Positions 26,605 to 35,435 of a stretch of DNA of 64,000 bases are shown piece by piece. Position 1 is the stretch's first letter. Each line of letters opens with the position of its first letter. Made by a program: the position numbers and the translations under genes. The notes below the pieces were generated by a model. That model saw nothing but the letters and a program-made list of their open reading frames with translations. It was not told the origin of the DNA and did not search any database. The DNA is from Desulfuribacillus alkaliarsenatis (GTDB lineage: Bacteria > Bacillota > Bacilli > Desulfuribacillales > Desulfuribacillaceae), in the NCBI RefSeq assembly GCF_001730225.1, contig NZ_MIJE01000001.1, positions 620,001-684,000 of the forward strand. The letters run 5' to 3'.

Positions 26605-27399
26605 ATGAATAAATGGTTAGGCAGTATTTTAGTGACAGTTGTGTTTGCCAGCTCCTTAATATATGTAGTTTATTATTACGACAATATAAACGACAATATA
26701 GCCGAGAATACACAAGAAAACAGGCAATCCATAGAATTGTTGCCACCTATTTATCATCTTAGCATTGATGTGAATCCAAGTATCTCTATTTTGTTAAATG
26801 CTAACTTAGATGTTGTTGCATACCATAGCTATAATATTGAGGGAGACATTGTACTTAATCAACTAAATTTATTAGATAGAAGCTTAGATTCAACAATAAA
26901 GGTTATTATAGAAAAATTATCTGAATACGATTTTATAAGAGATAATTCAGTGATTTATTTTTCCCTTATTAATGAAAATGATAAAGATAGTAGGAATGAA
27001 AGCCTAGAAGAATATATTGATATAGTAGATGTATTAACTGAATCAGTTTATCAGAATCTAGCAGGTTTATTAAATGATTCACAGATACACATTCAAAAGC
27101 TTGATTCAAGCATATTAAAGTTAGCAGAGTCCCAAAGGATTTCTCCTGGTAAACTAGCTATACAATTAAAGTCAGTTGAGGATTTAAGCGAATTAGAAAA
27201 ATATTTAAGTGAAAACTTTCAAAACATTTTAAATAATGATAGAAATAGCAAAATAGATAACAATATTAAACAACAGGAAAAACAATTTATAGATATTCAA
27301 AGGCCTGAAACTCCAGCTACTCCTAACGCACCGAATATTCAAGGTATTAATGAAATACCGACTATTCAAGATATTCCTGAGATAAATAAACTGCAGTAA
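26605..27399 (+). CDS. Membrane-anchored protein with RsgI-like extracytoplasmic domain
   Basis: A 264-residue protein with one N-terminal transmembrane segment (about residues 5-24). The following region (YHLSIDVNPSISILLNANLD near residue 50, then VVAYHSYNIEGD) looks like the periplasmic core domain of the anti-sigma-I factor RsgI, and the later LDSSILKLAESQRISPGKLA segment also fits that family. The cytoplasmic N-terminal anti-sigma domain of RsgI is missing and no sigI gene is near. The C-terminus is Pro/Asn/Ile rich (PETPATPNAPNIQGINEIP). The ATG at 26605 follows GAGGAT. Function is unknown; the domain similarity is my reading from sequence only. Confidence 0.6.
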   Translation: MNKWLGSILVTVVFASSLIYVVYYYDNINDNIAENTQENRQSIELLPPIYHLSIDVNPSISILLNANLDVVAYHSYNIEGDIVLNQLNLLDRSLDSTIKVIIEKLSEYDFIRDNSVIYFSLINENDKDSRNESLEEYIDIVDVLTESVYQNLAGLLNDSQIHIQKLDSSILKLAESQRISPGKLAIQLKSVEDLSELEKYLSENFQNILNNDRNSKIDNNIKQQEKQFIDIQRPETPATPNAPNIQGINEIPTIQDIPEINKLQ

Positions 27400-27453
27400 A
27401 TAAGTTAGTTTTATGTTAGATTATAAAATTGAATTTTTAAGGGAGAATTTACT

Positions 27454-28509
27454 ATGAAATATGCGTCTATAGATAACGTTGAGCCTGGTCATGTTTTGGC
27501 ACGTAGTATTTACGCTAGCGACGGTAGAACGTTATTAAATCAAGGCGTTCATTTAACAGTTGGCATGATTAACCAACTTCGAAGAGTTGGTGTTCAAATG
27601 CTATATATTGAAAACAAATACACAGATGATATAAAGATAGTTGATGTTGTATCAGAGGAAACACGCAGGCAGGCTAGAGTCAATTTAGCAACGGCTGTTC
27701 AATCTGTTCAAGGCGGTAAAGATATTAACACTAAGGAGATTAGTGTTACCGTAAACAATGTAATAGATGATATATTAAAAAACAAAGATGTTTTATTGCA
27801 TCTATCTGATATTAGGACAGATGATAATCAGTTATTTATTCATTCACAAAACACGTGTATGATAGCCACCTTAATTGGCGTAAAGCTAGGACTACCAATT
27901 CCTCAACTGAAAGATCTAGCTGTTGGCGCTTTATTACATGACATAGGAAAAGTAGTTAAAGATAAAAGCCTAGCCAATGATAAGTTGCCAACATATGCTA
28001 AAGAAGATTCAGATAATCATACATGGAAAGGTTTTAATTTATTAAGAAAACGTCATGACATCAGTGTGGTATCAGCTCATATACCATTACAACATCATGA
28101 GAATATAGATGGATCTGGTTTTCCTAGGGGCGTTGACGGTACAGAAATTCAACCATTAGCAAAAATAGTGGCAGTAGCTAACTATTATGACAACCTAATC
28201 TCAAATATAAATAATGACAATCAATTAATGCCCCATGAGGCATGTGAAGTAATGATGGGCTTAGCAAATACTTATTTTGAACATGATATAGTAATTAAAT
28301 TTCTGGAAAGCATCGCTATTTATCCGACGGGAACTTCTGTTTTATTAACAAATAGTGAAGTGGGAATAGTAGTTGATCAACATAACGGATTACCTGCAAG
28401 ACCAATTATTAGGATTATTAATAAAGGAAAAGATGATGATGAACCAGAAGTGAAAGAGATTGACTTGGCAAAAGAAACCACTATTTTCATAAAAAAAGTA
28501 TACAACTAG
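27454..28509 (+). CDS. HD-GYP domain protein (probable cyclic-di-GMP phosphodiesterase)
   Basis: A 351-residue protein with an N-terminal region (residues 1-110) of the type often found before HD-GYP domains, containing LARSIYASDGRTLLNQG. The HD-GYP domain follows, with LLHDIGK (HD at 162-163) and HHENIDGSGFPRG (214-226). HD-GYP enzymes hydrolyse cyclic di-GMP or related dinucleotides. The proline in GFPRG is the common variant of the GYP motif. No sensor or transmembrane domain is seen. The stop overlaps the convergent patatin gene by 4 nt. Confidence 0.85.
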   Translation: MKYASIDNVEPGHVLARSIYASDGRTLLNQGVHLTVGMINQLRRVGVQMLYIENKYTDDIKIVDVVSEETRRQARVNLATAVQSVQGGKDINTKEISVTVNNVIDDILKNKDVLLHLSDIRTDDNQLFIHSQNTCMIATLIGVKLGLPIPQLKDLAVGALLHDIGKVVKDKSLANDKLPTYAKEDSDNHTWKGFNLLRKRHDISVVSAHIPLQHHENIDGSGFPRGVDGTEIQPLAKIVAVANYYDNLISNINNDNQLMPHEACEVMMGLANTYFEHDIVIKFLESIAIYPTGTSVLLTNSEVGIVVDQHNGLPARPIIRIINKGKDDDEPEVKEIDLAKETTIFIKKVYN

Positions 28510-29390
28510 CTTTTCAGATATGCCTTGATTTTTGGTAATGCTTGCTGTGTGATACTATAACCTACTTCTATACATTCATGTAGTTTATTAAAATCATTTA
28601 ATTTGACGTCTGAAACATTAGGACTAATCAAATAATATTCATATCTAGATAGTCTAAGCTTTGTATTATTGACCATTAATATGTCTATAGACCGTGTCAT
28701 TGTTTCAAATATCGTATCAATTGAATTATCCTTGTGTAATGAACTCTGTAGATTTACGGCAATAACTTTATCTGCCCCCGCTTTATATAGTAAATCGGCA
28801 GGAACATTATTACTAACACCACCATCAACTAATAGTTTATCTTTATAACAAACCGGCATAAATACACCTGGAATTGCTATACTAGCTCTTACATGGTTAG
28901 CTAAATCAGATAACGGCTCAATATTTGTGGAGGGGGCCGTTTTATTTATCGAGGCATTTGTGAACACAACTTGCTTTGCTGAATGCAAATCAGTAGATGT
29001 AATGAATATAGGAATATTTTTGCAGTTTTTTTGTTTGAAGAGAGTATTCAAATAATCCTCAAATAGCTTACCCCTAACTAAACCTTTAGGTAAAATCTTG
29101 GTTGGTGTAACATTAAAGGATAATTTTCTTAAAAAGACTGCAGACAGAAATATAATTATGTTAGATAGACTTAATGTATAATCTACGTATGATTCTAAGT
29201 CTACTTCCTTAGCTAGTGCTTCCAAATCAGTACCATTAAAACCAGAGTAATATAATGAACTAATCACTGATCCAGCACTGGTGCCAGCAATCATATCTAT
29301 TGGAATATTTGCATCTTCTAAAGCTTTAATTACACCTATATGGGCGGCCCCTTTCAAACCACCGCTCCCTAAAGCTAAACCTATTTTCAT
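28506..29390 (-). CDS. Patatin-like phospholipase family protein (RssA type)
   Basis: A 294-residue lipid acyl hydrolase-like protein. It has the glycine-rich oxyanion motif GSGGLKGAAHIG near residue 8, the nucleophile elbow GTSAG (Ser38), and the catalytic Asp in LLVDGGVSNN (Asp189), the Ser-Asp dyad of patatins. ATG 29390 is preferred because AAGGTG lies just upstream; a GTG at 29399 overlaps that site. It is the only minus-strand gene between ndk and the trp operon, and converges on the HD-GYP gene. The lipid substrate is unknown. Confidence 0.9.
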   Translation of the reverse strand: MKIGLALGSGGLKGAAHIGVIKALEDANIPIDMIAGTSAGSVISSLYYSGFNGTDLEALAKEVDLESYVDYTLSLSNIIIFLSAVFLRKLSFNVTPTKILPKGLVRGKLFEDYLNTLFKQKNCKNIPIFITSTDLHSAKQVVFTNASINKTAPSTNIEPLSDLANHVRASIAIPGVFMPVCYKDKLLVDGGVSNNVPADLLYKAGADKVIAVNLQSSLHKDNSIDTIFETMTRSIDILMVNNTKLRLSRYEYYLISPNVSDVKLNDFNKLHECIEVGYSITQQALPKIKAYLKS

Positions 29391-29487
29391 TTTTATCACC
29401 TTCTTAAGCAGGATTTGGCCGAGATTTCGAGAATATAGCTATACATAGATTTTTTAGATTTTATAGAGTCGATCAAGGAGTGTTCAC

Positions 29488-30258
29488 ATGGATGATTTTA
29501 AAGATTTTATTAAAAAAGTTTACAAAAAATCAGGTTTAGACCTAGCTCAGTACAAAGAACCACAAATGAAACGTAGACTAACATCGCTTTATCTAAAGCA
29601 CGGACATAAAAATTTCAACGAATTTTTCGATGCTATAGACAAAGACCGTAAGCTATATGACGAATTTTTAGATCGAATGACTATCAATGTATCTGAATTT
29701 TATAGGAACTCTAATAGATGGAGTATCCTACAAGAAAAAATACTACCTAACATTATTAAAACTAATAGTCGGCCAAAGGTTTGGAGTGCAGCATGTTCAA
29801 CTGGAGAGGAGCCATATACGCTAGCAATTATTTTGTCAGAATTACTACCAACATCTTCAGTAAATGTAACTGCTACAGATATTGATGAGAGTGCAATCAG
29901 TCGAGCAAAAAATGGCGTATATGTTAAACGTTCCTTACAAGAGGTACCTGACCAGATAGTTAAAAAATATTTTAGAGAAACTGAACAAGGCTATGCAATA
30001 AGTGATGACATAAAAAAACGTGTAACCTTTAAAAAACATAATTTATTAGCAGACCGCTTTGATACAGGATATGACCTAATAGTCTGTCGGAATGTAATGA
30101 TATACTTTACAGATGAAGCTAAGGATGAACTATATCGAAAATTCAGTAACTCTCTACGTTCTGGTGGCGTTTTATTTGTAGGTAGCACAGAGCAAATCTT
30201 TAATCCGCAATCTTATAACCTTAAAGCACTAGATACGTTCTTTTACGAAAAGCTGTAG
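29488..30258 (+). CDS. cheR: Chemotaxis protein methyltransferase CheR
   Basis: CheR methylates glutamates of chemoreceptors using S-adenosylmethionine. The 256-residue protein has the N-terminal helical domain and then WSAACSTGEEPYTLAIIL (SAM-binding, near residue 95), TATDIDESAISRAKNGVY and YDLIVCRNVMIYF (near 193), typical CheR motifs. Its place after ndk and before aroC is the same as in B. subtilis, where cheR also stands away from the main chemotaxis operon. AAGGAG precedes the ATG. Confidence 0.96.
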   Translation: MDDFKDFIKKVYKKSGLDLAQYKEPQMKRRLTSLYLKHGHKNFNEFFDAIDKDRKLYDEFLDRMTINVSEFYRNSNRWSILQEKILPNIIKTNSRPKVWSAACSTGEEPYTLAIILSELLPTSSVNVTATDIDESAISRAKNGVYVKRSLQEVPDQIVKKYFRETEQGYAISDDIKKRVTFKKHNLLADRFDTGYDLIVCRNVMIYFTDEAKDELYRKFSNSLRSGGVLFVGSTEQIFNPQSYNLKALDTFFYEKL

Positions 30259-30280
30259 CCAGATAATTCTGGCTTTTTTC
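30257..30280 (+). terminator. Intrinsic terminator after cheR
   Basis: AGCCAGA (30257-30263) pairs perfectly with TCTGGCT (30268-30274), followed by T residues. The stem begins in the cheR stop codon. Confidence 0.88.
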
Positions 30281-30379
30281 TTATACTTACAATATCTTCA
30301 GCATATTTTGTGTATAATAATTATCATATTAGATATACAATTAAACGTTACATATAGGACTCAATGGGAGGAGTTACTC

Positions 30380-31060
30380 ATGCAAGAATTTGTGAAAAAC
30401 TTTTATAAACTACCAATATTTGCTGAGCTTAATGAGGAAGAACTTGAGAAAATTAGTGAAATTATATTTATAAGAAAGTATAAAAAGAGACAAATAATTT
30501 TTGTCGAGGGTGAGCCTGGTGAAGCAATCTATACAATCATTAAGGGTAAAGTAAAGCTAACAAAAAGCACGGCTAGCGGTAGGGAATTAATATTAGGTAT
30601 AAGACAGCCTGGTGAAACCTTTGCCGAGGTTGTATTATTCGACGGTGGCCCTTATCCAGCTACAGCAGAAGCTATAGAAGATGCCGAAATAGCCTTGCTA
30701 CGTAATAAGGATATAGAACAATTAGTAAAAGAGAATTCATCTATTTCAATCGCAATAATAAAAACAATGAGTAAGCGACTAAGAATGGTTCAACAGCAGA
30801 TGCGTGACCTAGCATTAAAGGATACATTAGGTAGTATGGTCAGTATATTAACAAGACTGGCAAAAGAGCACGGAGTAGAGACGGATGAAGGGATATTAAT
30901 AAATCTTAATTTAACCCACCAAGAGCTAGCAAATTTTATAGGCACATCACGGGAAAGTGCAAACCGTTTAATTAGCGATTTAAAAAAAAGCAAAGTCATA
31001 TCCGTAGATAAAGGTAAAATTACAATACTAAATATGCAAAAACTAAAAGAATGGGGATAA
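30380..31060 (+). CDS. Crp/Fnr-family transcriptional regulator
   Basis: A 226-residue regulator with an N-terminal cyclic-nucleotide-binding-type beta barrel (about 15-130, with KGKVKLTKSTASGRELILG and PGETFAEVVLFDGGPYPATA) and a C-terminal winged helix (about 165-220, LTHQELANFIGTSRESANRL). No N-terminal cysteines are present, so it is not an iron-sulfur FNR. The barrel glycines resemble effector-binding members. ATG 30380 follows GGGAGGAG. It stands directly before three peptidase genes (26 nt) and might be co-transcribed with them. The effector is unknown. Confidence 0.9.
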   Translation: MQEFVKNFYKLPIFAELNEEELEKISEIIFIRKYKKRQIIFVEGEPGEAIYTIIKGKVKLTKSTASGRELILGIRQPGETFAEVVLFDGGPYPATAEAIEDAEIALLRNKDIEQLVKENSSISIAIIKTMSKRLRMVQQQMRDLALKDTLGSMVSILTRLAKEHGVETDEGILINLNLTHQELANFIGTSRESANRLISDLKKSKVISVDKGKITILNMQKLKEWG

Positions 31061-31086
31061 TATAAACAATTGAATGGAGGCACTAT

Positions 31087-32142
31087 ATGCACACTAACAA
31101 CCAACTTGTGAAACTAGTTGAAACTGCTGGGGTCTCTGGTTATGAGCAGCGAGTTCAAGAACAACTGAAGGAAATACTTTTACCGTTCACACAGGATATA
31201 AAAATTGATGCACTTGGTAATTTGATTGCAAAAAAAACCTACGGCTCAAAAAAACATAAACCTAAAATTATGATTGCAGCCCATGCTGATGAAATTGGTT
31301 TCATGGTCACGAAAATAGAACCAGGCGGATTCCTGAGAGTTACAGCTATTGGAGGGGTTGACCCAAGACCAGTTTTAGCGCAGGAGGTTATTGTTCACGG
31401 TCAGGAAGATATTTTAGGAATTTTTGGAGCTAAGCCACCACACTTATTATCACCAGCAGATGCCAAGAAATCTGTGCCATTAGATGAGCTGTTTATAGAT
31501 CTAGGCAGAACAGAGGCTGAGGTTAAGGAGCTTGTTCAAGTTGGTGATGTAGCAACTATTAATAGAAAATACATACCGTTATTGAATAGCTGTGCTGCTG
31601 CAAAAGCAATGGATGATAGAGCTGGAATAGTAATGATGCTTGAGATGTTAAATGAATTAGAAAAACTTCGTGTTAACGTGGATATATATATTGTCTCAAC
31701 CATACAAGAAGAAGTAGGCCTAAGAGGTGCCATTAGTAGCGCATACGGTATCCTGCCAGATGTAGGCTTTGCCATCGATGTTACACATGGTGAGATGCCA
31801 GGAGTTGCAGCAGATTTGGGATTTGAACTTGGCAAAGGTGTAGTAATAGGCTATGGACCGAATATACATAAAAACATTTACAATCTGTTAACTAAAACTG
31901 CTAAAGAAGAAAATATTGCATATCAGCTAGAGGTCTCACAGGGTCCTACAGGCACAGATGCGAGAGCCATCCAAATAACCCAGGCTGGGATAGCAACTGG
32001 ATTATTATCTATCCCATTACGGTATATGCATACATCTGTGGAGACTCTATCTACCAAGGATATAAAAAACGGTGGTAAGCTATTAGCATATACGATTCAA
32101 AAAATAGATAATTCCTTTGTGGAGGGTCTTAGATGCTATTAA
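31087..32142 (+). CDS. M42 family metallopeptidase, copy 1
   Basis: A 351-residue dinuclear-metal aminopeptidase of the M42 (glutamyl aminopeptidase/YsdC, formerly endoglucanase M) family. Metal and catalytic motifs are in order: AAHADEIGFMV near residue 68, AMDDRAG near 176, the QEEVGLRGA catalytic Glu pair near 210, AIDVTHGE near 232 and YMHTSVE near 316. Such enzymes form dodecameric shells and trim peptides in the cytoplasm. It overlaps copy 2 by 10 nt, so the genes are translationally coupled. The likely ribosome-binding site is GGAGG. Confidence 0.93.
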   Translation: MHTNNQLVKLVETAGVSGYEQRVQEQLKEILLPFTQDIKIDALGNLIAKKTYGSKKHKPKIMIAAHADEIGFMVTKIEPGGFLRVTAIGGVDPRPVLAQEVIVHGQEDILGIFGAKPPHLLSPADAKKSVPLDELFIDLGRTEAEVKELVQVGDVATINRKYIPLLNSCAAAKAMDDRAGIVMMLEMLNELEKLRVNVDIYIVSTIQEEVGLRGAISSAYGILPDVGFAIDVTHGEMPGVAADLGFELGKGVVIGYGPNIHKNIYNLLTKTAKEENIAYQLEVSQGPTGTDARAIQITQAGIATGLLSIPLRYMHTSVETLSTKDIKNGGKLLAYTIQKIDNSFVEGLRCY

Positions 32143-33161
32143 AAAAATTAACAGAAGCCAATGGAATATCAGGTAATGAAACGGAAATCCGTAATTTAAT
32201 TAAAACAGAGATAGCCCAATACGTTGATGAAATGTACACAGATGTATTAGGCAATTTAATAGCTATTAAGAACAAAAACAATGGTAAGGATAAAGTAATG
32301 CTTGCTGCCCATATGGACGAAGTAGGTTTAATGGTCGTTAATATTGAAAAAAATGGTTTATTAAAATTCAGGTCTGTCGGTGGTATTGATGAGCGAATTC
32401 TCGTCTCAAAGCACGTGTTAATTGGTGAGGATAAAGTGAATGGTGTAATTGGTGCAAAGGCAATTCACTTACAAAAACCTAATGAGCGTACAATTCCATT
32501 AACGATGGATCAATTATATATTGATATTGGGGCTAATAGTAAAGAAGAAGCTGAATCTAAGGTGAAAATCGGTGACTATGTAGCTTTTGCGTCTGCATAC
32601 ACTGAAATGGGTTCTAAATGCGTAAAAGGTAAAGCGTTTGACGACCGTGTAGGCTGCGCCGTACTAATAGAAATCTTAAAAAGCAATATAGATATACCTA
32701 TATACGCAGCATTTACCGTCCAGGAGGAAATAGGACTACGTGGAGCATCTACAGCTACTTATTCAATCAACCCGGACCTAGCACTTGTAATTGAAGGCAC
32801 TACAGCTTCCGACGTGATTGGCACCAAGGAGCATCAATACGTTACCCAGTTAGGAAAAGGACCAGCTCTCTCGGTTATAGATCGCGGAATGATAGCTAAT
32901 GCGAAACTAAATAAAAACATATTAAAAATAGCCGATGACAACAACATTCCAATCCAAATTCGTGAAGGAGCCTCTGGTGGTAATGACGCTGGAAAGATTC
33001 ACTTACATAAAACAGGGGTTTTGACGGGAGTATTGTCTATACCAGTACGTTACATACATTCTCCCCACTCACTGATTAATTTAGATGATTATGAGAATCT
33101 AATAAAACTCACTAAGGTTGTTCTAGATGAAGTTGCAAAGGGAGGTATATCAAGTACATGA
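32133..33161 (+). CDS. M42 family metallopeptidase, copy 2
   Basis: A 342-residue M42 paralogue. Motifs: AAHMDEVGLMV, KAFDDRVGCAV, VQEEIGLRGA, VIEGTTASD and YIHSPHS. At the fifth site the metal ligand is Glu (IEGT) where copies 1 and 3 have Asp (IDVT, VDVT); both occur in the family, so all three are probably active but may differ in metal use or specificity. It overlaps copy 1 by 10 nt and copy 3 by 4 nt (ATGA). An internal GGAGG in copy 1 serves as its ribosome-binding site. Confidence 0.92.
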   Translation: MLLKKLTEANGISGNETEIRNLIKTEIAQYVDEMYTDVLGNLIAIKNKNNGKDKVMLAAHMDEVGLMVVNIEKNGLLKFRSVGGIDERILVSKHVLIGEDKVNGVIGAKAIHLQKPNERTIPLTMDQLYIDIGANSKEEAESKVKIGDYVAFASAYTEMGSKCVKGKAFDDRVGCAVLIEILKSNIDIPIYAAFTVQEEIGLRGASTATYSINPDLALVIEGTTASDVIGTKEHQYVTQLGKGPALSVIDRGMIANAKLNKNILKIADDNNIPIQIREGASGGNDAGKIHLHKTGVLTGVLSIPVRYIHSPHSLINLDDYENLIKLTKVVLDEVAKGGISST

Positions 33162-34153
33162 AAGAAATACTAACGAAATTAGTTGAAGCATATGGCCCAC
33201 CGGGAAACGAAGCGCAAGTAAGAGAATTAATTATAAATGAAATAAAAGCAAAGGTAGATGATATACAGATAGACGTGATGGGTAATATTATTGCTAAGAA
33301 AAAAGGTAACATTGGTGAAAAAAGCATTATGTTCGCTGCCCATATGGATGAAATAGGACTTATGGTTACACACATAGACAAAAACGGTTTTCTTCGCTTT
33401 ACAACTATGGGTGGAGTGAAGGTTTTTAATCTAATCGGGGAACGTGTTAGGTTTGCCAATGGGACTATTGGTGTTATAAATGCGGAGTTTATAAAGAACT
33501 GGAAGGAAATAGAGCTACATAAGCTCTTTATTGATATTGGTGTTGAAACTAAGGAAGAAGCACAAAAGCTTGTTGCTATAGGTGACTCCTGTGGAATAGA
33601 ACGCTCACTTGTTGACTTAGGTAATAGGGTAGCTGCTAAGTCCCTTGATGATCGAATCGGTTGTGCAATTCTGATACAAATGATTAATGAAATACAAGAA
33701 ATATCCCATAATCATGATGTATATTTTACCTTTACCGTCCAAGAGGAAGTAGGCCTTCGAGGAGCTAAGACAGCAGCCTATGGAATTGATCCAGATCTAG
33801 GAATAGCTGTTGACGTTACAATTGCAGGTGATACTCCAGAACCTCCAAAGATAGATTTGCATTTAGGAAAAGGTCCCGCAATTAAGGTGAAGGATGTAAG
33901 TATGATTACCAATCCATTAGTAAAAGACTTAATGGTAAACACAGCCAAAAAACACAATATCCCATATCAATTAGAGGTTTTACCATATGGAGGTACCGAT
34001 GCAGGCGCAATCCATTTAACCAAAGCGGGGATTTTAGCAGGCTGCATTTCAATTCCATGTCGATACGTTCATAGCCCTTCTGAAATGGTTGATATGCGCG
34101 ATGTTGAACATTCAGTAAAATTAGGATTGCAATTAATCAAAGAATTCGTGTAA
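33158..34153 (+). CDS. M42 family metallopeptidase, copy 3
   Basis: A 331-residue M42 paralogue with AAHMDEIGLMVTH, KSLDDRIGCAI, VQEEVGLRGAKTAAYG, AVDVTIAGDTP and YVHSPSE. It is clearly related to copies 1 and 2 but differs along the whole length, so the triplication is not recent. Its start lies in the copy 2 stop (ATGA). The end of the operon is followed by an 86-nt gap before aroC with no obvious terminator. Confidence 0.93.
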   Translation: MKEILTKLVEAYGPPGNEAQVRELIINEIKAKVDDIQIDVMGNIIAKKKGNIGEKSIMFAAHMDEIGLMVTHIDKNGFLRFTTMGGVKVFNLIGERVRFANGTIGVINAEFIKNWKEIELHKLFIDIGVETKEEAQKLVAIGDSCGIERSLVDLGNRVAAKSLDDRIGCAILIQMINEIQEISHNHDVYFTFTVQEEVGLRGAKTAAYGIDPDLGIAVDVTIAGDTPEPPKIDLHLGKGPAIKVKDVSMITNPLVKDLMVNTAKKHNIPYQLEVLPYGGTDAGAIHLTKAGILAGCISIPCRYVHSPSEMVDMRDVEHSVKLGLQLIKEFV

Positions 34154-34239
34154 TATAAATAACTAATTACATGCGAATGATGAGTTAATTATCAAATATA
34201 CATTATTTTCATGATTAGCTAGCTAGTGGAGGTATTAAT

Positions 34240-35418
34240 ATGGGGATAAGATATTTATCTGCAGGTGAATCCCATGGCCCAGAATTGACGGCCATAATTG
34301 AGGGAATGCCTGCAAACTTTACAGTGAATTTAGATGAGATTAATTTTCAGCTTAGCAGGAGACAAAAAGGTCATGGCCGTGGCGGTCGTATGAAAATTGA
34401 AAAAGATCAGGCCTTAGTTACATCAGGTATAAGATTCAATCGTACAACTGGAGCGCCAATATGTTTAAAAGTTATAAATCGAGATTGGGTAAACTGGGAA
34501 GACAAGATGGCTCACTTTGGCGAGCCACTTGAAAATATAGAATTGGTTTCGCGACCACGACCAGGCCATGCTGATTTGTCAGGTGGAATAAAGTATCAAC
34601 AGCGTGATTTGCGTAATATATTAGAACGGGCATCTGCACGGGAAACAACGATACGCGTGGCAGTTGGCGGATTAGCCAGACAAATTTTAGAGCAATTTGG
34701 TATTAAAATCTATAGCCATGTATTACAAATAGGAAGTGTAAAGGAAGAAAATCCTGTTAGACCATTTGAGGCCAAAGATACTGCAGAATGGGCAAATAAA
34801 GTCGAGGAGTCACCCGTTCGTAGCTATAATTCTAATACTGAGAAACGAATGATGGACGAAATTGATAAAATAAAAGCCGAAGGTGATTCAGTAGGTGGAA
34901 TTATTGAAATTATTATAACTGGTGCACCTGTAGGCCTAGGTAGCTATGTGCATTGGGAGCATAAGCTAGATAGCAAGTTAGCTACAGCTGTAATGAGCGT
35001 TCAGGCTATTAAAGCAGTTGAATTTGGTTTAGGGTTTAAGGTTGGAGAAAGACCTGGCTCGCAGGTGCATGATGCCATCTATCATTCAGAAGAAGCTGGC
35101 TTTTATCGGAACACAAACCATGCAGGTGGTATTGAAGGTGGGATGACTAACGGTGAGCCAATTATCATTCGCGCTGCGATGAAGCCTATTCCAACGTTGT
35201 ACAAACCATTAGAGAGTGTTGATATTGAGACGAAGCAGGCTTTCGAAGCAAGTATAGAGCGTTCCGATGCTTGTGCCGTACCAGCAGCTGCAGTAGTTGT
35301 TGAAAATGCCGTCGCATGGGAGCTTGCTAACTGTTTTCTAGATAAATTCTCTGGCGACTCTGTAGAAGAAATCAAGCAGCAGGTTGCTGCCTATCAAGAT
35401 TTAATTGATAACTATTAG
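34240..35418 (+). CDS. aroC: Chorismate synthase
   Basis: AroC (aroF in Bacillus nomenclature) converts 5-enolpyruvylshikimate 3-phosphate to chorismate with reduced FMN. The 392-residue protein begins IRYLSAGESHGPELTAIIEG and keeps the signatures RRQKGHGRGGRMKIE, RPRPGHADLSGGIKY and RASARETTIRVAVGG. A GGAGG ribosome-binding site precedes the ATG. It starts the aroC-aroB-trp-tyrA-aroA supraoperon, the Bacillus order. Its product feeds TrpE and TyrA here and MqnA at 23 kb. Confidence 0.97.
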   Translation: MGIRYLSAGESHGPELTAIIEGMPANFTVNLDEINFQLSRRQKGHGRGGRMKIEKDQALVTSGIRFNRTTGAPICLKVINRDWVNWEDKMAHFGEPLENIELVSRPRPGHADLSGGIKYQQRDLRNILERASARETTIRVAVGGLARQILEQFGIKIYSHVLQIGSVKEENPVRPFEAKDTAEWANKVEESPVRSYNSNTEKRMMDEIDKIKAEGDSVGGIIEIIITGAPVGLGSYVHWEHKLDSKLATAVMSVQAIKAVEFGLGFKVGERPGSQVHDAIYHSEEAGFYRNTNHAGGIEGGMTNGEPIIIRAAMKPIPTLYKPLESVDIETKQAFEASIERSDACAVPAAAVVVENAVAWELANCFLDKFSGDSVEEIKQQVAAYQDLIDNY

Positions 35419-35435
35419 AATAGGGTGTGAGATAA

